64,000 bases of DNA from Gerris lacustris (Eukaryota; Arthropoda; Insecta; Hemiptera; Gerridae), in assembly GCA_951217055.1 (NCBI GenBank), contig OX578279.1, positions 24,110,173 to 24,174,172 on the forward strand. Reading direction: 5' to 3'. The position numbers and the translations under genes were made by a program. A model generated the notes under the pieces. It made no database searches and had not been told where the DNA came from. It was given only the letters and a program-made list of their open reading frames with translations. This document shows positions 63,301 through 64,000 of this stretch, one piece after another (the first letter of the stretch is position 1; every line of letters begins with the position of its first letter).

Positions 63301-64000
63301 TTTTAACTCATTCGTCTTGAAATCTATTGCTTTAAGTCATCCATCAACCCCAGATGTGCCACTAACACATCCTCTTGCTGAAGTAACCAATGGAAAGTAA
63401 AATGGACCAATGGAGAGGTATGAGAAATATACCTCACCTTCTTAAGATTCAAACTCTCATCAAATATACCGCTTTTAGAATACGCTAAGCTAATCTCTAT
63501 TAATACCAATAAACTAATAATAATTCATATGTTTTGTTTTTTTAGAGACAACATCGCATCGTTAGAGATTTACTTTGATAAGATGCAATTCACTCCATAT
63601 GATAGAGAAGTTGTATTTGCTTTCTCTGACTTAATTGGTATATTGTATACTAATTGTATATTCTTAATTGATGTATATTAAAAAAACTTAATAAACGAAT
63701 TATAGTAATTTTAAAAAGGGTAATTGAAATCACATAGATTAATAATTTTTTTTTCTTTTAGCGAATACAGGAGGATTGTTAGGACTATTTTTAGGTTTCA
63801 GTATATTGAGTTTGGCTGAGATTGTTTACTTTATACTGCTGAAGTTCTGTAATAGAACGTATGATTCCACAGCAACATCAGAATCAGCACAAGAGCCTCT
63901 TCCGGTAACACGTACTAGAAACTTGGAACAAATCAAGGCAATTTCAAAACAGCCAAACAACAGAGCAAACCAAAGACATCCCCAGGAAGATAACTACGAA
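31106..64000 (+). CDS. DEG/ENaC (pickpocket-like) sodium channel, gene C, 3' end outside window
   Basis: Coding exons: 31106-31182, 34219-34422, 40535-40667, 43732-43877, 44093-44291, 44921-45191, 46099-46158, 46417-46505, 62462-62628, 63546-63637, 63762-64000 (continuing). These sum to 1677 nt, 559 codons, with all phases matching gene B; about 24 codons plus stop are missing on the right. Motifs are as in B: MHG, TM1 LAWSAAVLIAIGSAGYF, FPALVICN, GLCCTFN, CMREC and CGCVP, HCNCIPSC, LLGLFLGFSILSLAEI. Divergence from B is concentrated in exon 3 (one extra codon), the first codons of exon 5 and the tail. Intron 8 (46506-62461) holds a 15-kb transposon with its own intact genes, so correct splicing must skip them. 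No disabling mutation is seen in the exons. Confidence 0.92.
32286..32585 (+). mobile_element. tRNA-derived SINE
   Basis: Begins GGAGCCAGGGTGGCCGAGGT with a tRNA-like box A (TGGCCGAGGTAG) and, about 60 nt later, box B (GGGTTCGATCCC), the pol III split promoter. The body contains two diverged copies of a roughly 100-bp unit with GGAGYAGGGCGAGG and CTCTTCCCCCAC. It lies in gene C intron 1 and abuts a LINE fragment. Open frames on both strands here are by-products of its GC-rich sequence. Confidence 0.7.
32590..33660 (-). pseudogene. LINE reverse transcriptase, degenerate
   Basis: Read on the minus strand, three consecutive frames give an RT: 33632-33405 with LLFIDFEKAFDSV and SYIHKRAKIG; 33337-33068 with KFANDVVLIGKS and GLKINADNTN; and 32947-32663 with RRTNIWIREHTKIEDI and KWKWAGHLVRTRDGK. 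This is the order of RT palm, catalytic box and the WAGH tail common in LINEs of the R1/RTE/CR1 type. The catalytic FADD box reads FAND, and frames are broken between blocks, so it is inactive. Confidence 0.8.
34749..35344 (+). mobile_element. Element with imperfect TIRs in gene C intron 2
   Basis: The left side (ATATATACAAGGAG, GAAGCCAACTTT, GGTTGTGTCC) is mirrored on the right (GGACACAACC, AAAGTTGGCTTC, CTCCTTCTATATAT). It separates the two intron blocks that are adjacent in gene B (15630-16090), so it inserted after the duplication. No ORF is present. Confidence 0.6.
36000..36700 (+). repeat. Dispersed repeat with internal direct repeats
   Basis: Phrases such as TGAAAATTTCATTAAAAGCG and TGCGCAGTGGCTAC recur at roughly 110-120 bp spacing between 36000 and 36470. 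The blocks at 35850-35930 and 36590-36660 (CCTTTAACGGGCATTATAATCG) are near-duplicates. No coding signal is seen. Confidence 0.5.
36700..37180 (+). repeat. Direct repeat copy 1 (partner 42455-42950)
   Basis: About 480 bp that align with 42455-42950 at high identity (TCCATGGAAATCCGTTTTAG, TTTAGGGTCAAAAATAGC, GAGCTTTCCAACGA). The second copy lies inside the hAT element at 41061-43409. Confidence 0.7.
37810..39485 (+). mobile_element. DNA element with TIR AGGGTTCGGAAACACTA
   Basis: The left end AGGGTTCGGAAACACTA is mirrored by TAGTGTTTCCGAACGCAACCCT on the right (one small gap). GTCGACCG-rich subterminal sequence is present on both sides (37840-37905 and 39385-39415). Inside lies a copy of the repeat also found inverted at 5437-6530 (38610-39240). 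No intact transposase ORF is visible. Confidence 0.65.
39905..40010 (-). repeat. tRNA-like sequence, probably SINE head
   Basis: On the minus strand, CCCGTGGTGTAGTGGTTAGA (box A-like) is followed 30 nt later by GGGGGTTCGAGAC (box B). The anticodon stem does not pair well and the acceptor stem is weak, so this looks like a tRNA-derived pseudogene or SINE rather than a working tRNA. Confidence 0.45.
41061..43409 (+). mobile_element. hAT-like element with perfect 8-bp TSD
   Basis: A 2349-bp insertion in gene C intron 3. Ends CAGTGGCATAACTT and AAGTTACGCCTCTG are inverted repeats, and GTGGTGAG flanks both sides (41053-41060 and 43410-43417). The CAGNGG end and 8-bp duplication are hAT hallmarks. 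C- and G-runs sit just inside both ends (41085-41098, 43370-43383). It has itself been colonised by the repeat at 41234-41995 and holds the second copy of the direct repeat at 42455-42950. No transposase ORF is visible. Confidence 0.82.
41234..41995 (+). repeat. Interspersed repeat (TTGAAGCGAGCGTA ends), copy 1
   Basis: Starts near ACTAGGCATCGCGTGGCTCT and includes TCATTGAAGCGAGCGTA; ends CTACGCTCGCTTCAATAA, so the termini form a short inverted repeat. Matches 50332-51110 over most of its length. Partial copies lie at 19340-19560, 28440-28600 and 47535-47720. Confidence 0.7.
43418..43731 (+). other. Rest of gene C intron 3, no gene seen
   Basis: AT-rich intronic sequence between the hAT element and exon 4. 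The open frame at 43368-43550 on the minus strand is made of the C/G run and hAT end. Confidence 0.5.
45440..45610 (+). repeat. Dispersed repeat (ACTTTCTC family), remnant
   Basis: Shares GATTTTGATTGATTC..., AGCCTCCTGAGTCC and CTCGAAAACGGTTTC with 9920-10130. It is in the same intron (6) as the gene B copy at 20205-20580 and may be ancestral to both. Confidence 0.5.
46506..46845 (+). other. Gene C intron 8, host sequence left of the transposon
   Basis: About 340 bp of intron. A 10-bp-arm palindrome, TACTTTAGTA-GTA-TACTAAAGTA, lies at about 46651-46673. The right-hand remainder is 61882-62461, where AGCACATACTTC matches gene B intron 8 near 22003. Confidence 0.5.
48585..49793 (+). mobile_element. 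TIR element with TA borders nested in the CACTA-like element
   Basis: The left end TAAAATAGACTGCCAATTA continues GTGTGGCACATAGCTTCC. The right end is the mirror with a 3-nt insertion (TTGGCAGTCTATTTTA). TIRs are about 42 bp, with TA at each border. Internal sequence is made of the GTCTGTCTGTC and ATGTTCCCTGATGTCT families, no ORF over 64 codons. Partial relatives: left end at 9757, right end at 13857-13893. It splits the subterminal motif region of the larger transposon, so it inserted later. Confidence 0.7.
50332..51110 (+). repeat. Interspersed repeat (TTGAAGCGAGCGTA ends), copy 2
   Basis: Near-identical to 41234-41995 except for an expanded ACAG array. Nested in the left part of the CACTA-like element. 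The open frames of 123 and 60 codons here come from repeat sequence. Confidence 0.7.
51003..51058 (+). repeat. (ACAG)n microsatellite
   Basis: About 14 uninterrupted GACA units. The matching place in copy 1 (near 41935-41946) has about three, so the array expanded after insertion. Confidence 0.92.
51493..57084 (+). CDS. SAM-domain protein of the CACTA-like transposon (ORF1)
   Basis: Six coding exons: 51493-51574, 52093-52226, 53203-53460, 54440-55000, 55141-55312, 56597-57084. They sum to 1695 nt, 564 aa plus stop, with consistent phases and GT-AG introns. Residues 1-67 form a SAM domain (LRSWGMEKLISVF, LHLTEGDVIRLIPAVGLCRR). Residues 75-158 are a Ser/Pro-rich acidic linker. About 160-260 is a basic helical block (RLGRTLLKAILDKN, FGKLAQLISNHFPTEPAHIYYHF), then an acidic DEEEEE patch near 275. 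The C-terminal third ends in a hydrophobic block (VYGVGSSLFK to LDI). I do not recognise the blocks after SAM as a named domain. SAM domains mediate oligomerisation or protein binding, so an accessory role in transposition, comparable to TNPA in plant CACTA elements, is an inference. The ATG was chosen as the first in frame before the SAM domain. Confidence 0.8.
52515..52905 (+). repeat. Dispersed repeat (ACTTTCTC family) in intron 2 of the SAM gene
   Basis: Opens with the hairpin ACTTTCTC-ATATAAA-GAGAAAGT and follows 9869-10380 closely (GGTCCCCTGAGTCC, AATACGAATCCAACGATATA, box-B-like CGGGCTCGATTCCCCG), but with an internal deletion. Confidence 0.7.
52930..53030 (+). mobile_element. Short foldback, GGGAGTAACAATCT family
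   Basis: AGTAACAGTCTAAAGAAGA pairs with TCTTCTTTAGATTGTTACTC within 100 bp. The family recurs at 62145-62365 and 52385-52405. No coding content. Confidence 0.6.
54060..54140 (+). repeat. Foldback with AGGGAAACAGACAG arms
   Basis: ATTTACAAAGGGAAACAGAC is mirrored by GTCTCCCTTTGTAAAT and flanked by TAATTATAAT-type sequence on both sides. It lies in an intron of the SAM gene. Confidence 0.6.
55429..56180 (+). mobile_element. 750-bp foldback with about 360-bp arms
   Basis: ATGCAGTTGAAGATGGCTAG on the left is mirrored by CTAGCCATCTTAAACTGCAT on the right. Identity remains high through GGTCGAAACGTCTCC, TATAACATATAATTTATTTT and CATGACATCTGACTTTCTCT to an AT-rich centre near 55790-55850. It lies in intron 5 of the SAM gene. 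No ORF is present. The outer arm has the ACTGAGGATGACC...GGGTCGAAACGTC signature. Confidence 0.85.
57082..57102 (+). promoter_or_regulatory. In-frame UGA-C junction between ORF1 and ORF2
   Basis: The sequence is ATC TGA CTT ACT GAT ACG ACA AAC ATG. One TGA is the only stop between the SAM protein frame and the transposase frame, and the six codons after it are sense. UGA followed by C is the leakiest stop context in eukaryotes. Readthrough would give a fusion of 564 + 7 + 833 residues. Reinitiation or a separate transcript could equally serve ORF2. Confidence 0.5.
57103..59604 (+). CDS. DDE/RNase H-type transposase of the CACTA-like element (ORF2)
   Basis: Single-exon 833-aa frame. It opens with a C2HC finger (C4, C7, H20, C25) and a C2H2 finger (C36, C41, H54, H59). 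Candidate catalytic residues are D313/D314 in LYYDDYEICNPLG, D407 in AITGDNLGLHSMLG and E656 in TMRFEAKHK, with a CRIC knuckle (C427, C430) after the second D and a TDILHDYLEGV block at 488-498. The order D-D-(insert)-E suits the Transposase_21/CACTA-type RNase H fold; this is family knowledge applied from motifs. It would cut and rejoin element ends in the nucleus. The ATG (ACAAACATG, A at -3) lies 18 nt after the ORF1 stop and in the same frame. The frame is undamaged, suggesting recent activity. Confidence 0.85.
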   Translation: MLSCAYCKNKFVRAPDLIKHIRKECINITRGEKYKCGELNCFRSFSSLKSFRVHLSKNHCSSSVLDVTKQNSGPLNAEIQNEIAITVHTVSLDKVTNNIDTNLSVGNDKSLSSSSRNETNAVNSILQKMSHLISSLYVNPIVPRNIVQVVVDYLSDYFEHKEIVLSEKFERLCNTEDIPESVKAFVSSVIAGEQSDIAKFRSEHKRFSYFTEVGTYISSCEIVIGTRFDQVRQAGITGRQPINCTMQLFPLSLILQKFFSIKDVLKDTLQYMKYVENLPSNILSNIIHGTVWRQMSSSFESDVLNFPIILYYDDYEICNPLGTRAGIHKLGGVYISLPCLPPYYFSILNCIFTIAIFHTADRVSFGNNVIFQKIIDSLNSLHRTGIEVTTDVYEGKIKFHLVAITGDNLGLHSMLGFVESFSSTYHCRICKANKTQSRTMIHEDESLLRDKLSYESDLKIDNVSETGVKEKCVWLDLDNFDLFDNVSTDILHDYLEGVCQYVMQYVLTYLVIESQLIPLPLLTAKISSFNYGPDVGSKPCDPVSNRSGKCLTLKLSASEMLTFVRYFGLIVGYYVPQSLEEWELYITLRELLDKLLITELDEANIDQVKMLVANLNDLFLTFSKTHLRPKFHYLTHYPKMLKKFGPLTQLWTMRFEAKHKIAKLAARSSFNKRNICKTVAIRNQLILNDIFLKDKLLPDFSCGKESPVTEEVIASLQTLHQVIPESIVSVTWIKFKGVHLRQLDVITVKVCSETNEAVFAVIDNFLVTNDRKIYLECTYFQSLAFDYHYYAYKVERTLSKDILLIDSLLSPIPNTLTFMPDFSMYITVRSPID
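59690..59695 (+). terminator. Candidate polyadenylation signal of ORF2
   Basis: AATAAA 86 nt after the ORF2 stop, the first of many in an AT-rich tract, so the choice is uncertain. Confidence 0.4.
59696..60859 (+). other. AT-rich 3' part of the transposon, no gene seen
   Basis: Over 1.1 kb of very AT-rich sequence with imperfect duplications: the stretches near 60030-60240 and 60400-60640 share TTTATATAT...GGATTTAATTT and TTTCCTTTAA. Many AATAAA hexamers occur. Confidence 0.5.
60276..60356 (+). repeat. (AT)n microsatellite
   Basis: About 40 AT units without interruption. Confidence 0.95.
60860..61064 (+). mobile_element. Near-perfect 205-bp palindromic MITE
   Basis: TGATGCAAAGATGGCCGTGC on the left is the exact complement of the right end GCACGGCCATCTTTGCATCA, and arms of about 90 bp pair through CCAATTTTGGGCAAAAC and GGAAGAAAATAGTTG. 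It lies in the right subterminal region of the CACTA-like element. No ORF. Confidence 0.88.
61075..61860 (+). repeat. Subterminal motif cluster of the CACTA-like element
   Basis: More than a dozen variants of CYRTGAWWCATRG in both orientations: for example CCATGAGTCATGG (twice), CTGTGATACATAG, CTATGTTTCATAA, CTGTGAAACATAG, CTATGATTCATAT. Two direct repeats of about 200 bp (61190-61390 and 61430-61620) carry them. CACTA elements commonly hold such arrays as binding sites for their accessory protein. Confidence 0.65.
61882..62461 (+). other. Gene C intron 8, host sequence right of the transposon
   Basis: The region 62040-62120 matches gene B intron 8. Between 62145 and 62365 is a MITE-like unit bounded by GGGAGTAACAATCTAAAGAA in the same orientation at both ends, absent from gene B. 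Confidence 0.55.
62629..63545 (+). other. Gene C intron 9, no gene seen
   Basis: A CCCCCCACCCCCACCACC-type tract at 63096-63118 and a diverged tandem pair (GAGGTAAGACATGTTTCA near 63170, AGATAAGACATATTTCA near 62970) are present. The minus-strand frame at 62967-63200 is low complexity. Confidence 0.5.

Overview
The window is AT-rich, intron-rich eukaryotic DNA. It is almost certainly from an insect: the host genes are DEG/ENaC sodium channels of the arthropod pickpocket/Nach type, with U2-type GT/AG introns. The intergenic and intronic space is packed with transposons (CACTA-like, hAT, PIF/Harbinger-like and Penelope-like elements, LINE fragments, SINEs, foldback repeats). The species cannot be named from the sequence.

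The host content is a head-to-tail tandem array of three paralogous channel genes on the + strand. Gene A (20-3916) is only the last four coding exons. Gene B (11783-24466) is complete: 11 coding exons, 1752 nt, 583 aa, all splice phases consistent. Gene C (31106-64000) has the same 11-exon plan and runs off the window about 24 codons before its expected stop. The B and C start codons lie 19.3 kb apart. Their 5' flanks (about 8.5-9.05 kb and 29.1-29.54 kb), 5' leaders and several intron blocks are recognisably homologous, so the repeat unit is a segmental duplication. Conserved marks are the N-terminal HG gating motif, TM1, the cysteine-rich extracellular domain, an HCNCIPSC motif and a pore/TM2 segment with a GFS selectivity filter.

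The most striking object is in intron 8 of gene C, which is 174 bp in gene B and 15,956 bp in gene C. At 46846-61881 lies what reads as an intact CACTA/EnSpm-like DNA transposon with a perfect 13-bp terminal inverted repeat (CACTGAAAAAAAT), a possible 2-bp AG target duplication and clusters of a short palindromic motif near both ends. Its cargo is a spliced six-exon gene for a 564-aa SAM-domain protein (51493-57084) and, 18 nt downstream in the same frame, an uninterrupted 833-aa zinc-finger DDE/RNase H-type transposase (57103-59604). One UGA followed by C is the only stop separating the two, which raises the possibility of readthrough to a fusion of about 1.4 thousand residues.

Other parts of the window hold datable insertions. 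A 5S-rRNA-like SINE has 9-bp target duplications, and the matching site in gene C is empty. Two hAT elements have perfect 8-bp duplications (26567-26945 and 41061-43409), and a Harbinger-like MITE has TAA duplications (15105-15254). There is also a Penelope-like GIY-YIG remnant inside an inverted terminal repeat, degenerate Jockey-like and other LINE pieces, a 33-bp minisatellite, and several foldback elements that share one stem-loop-like signature. All coordinates come from reading by eye; exon ends were fixed by splice consensus, codon phase and comparison among paralogs.
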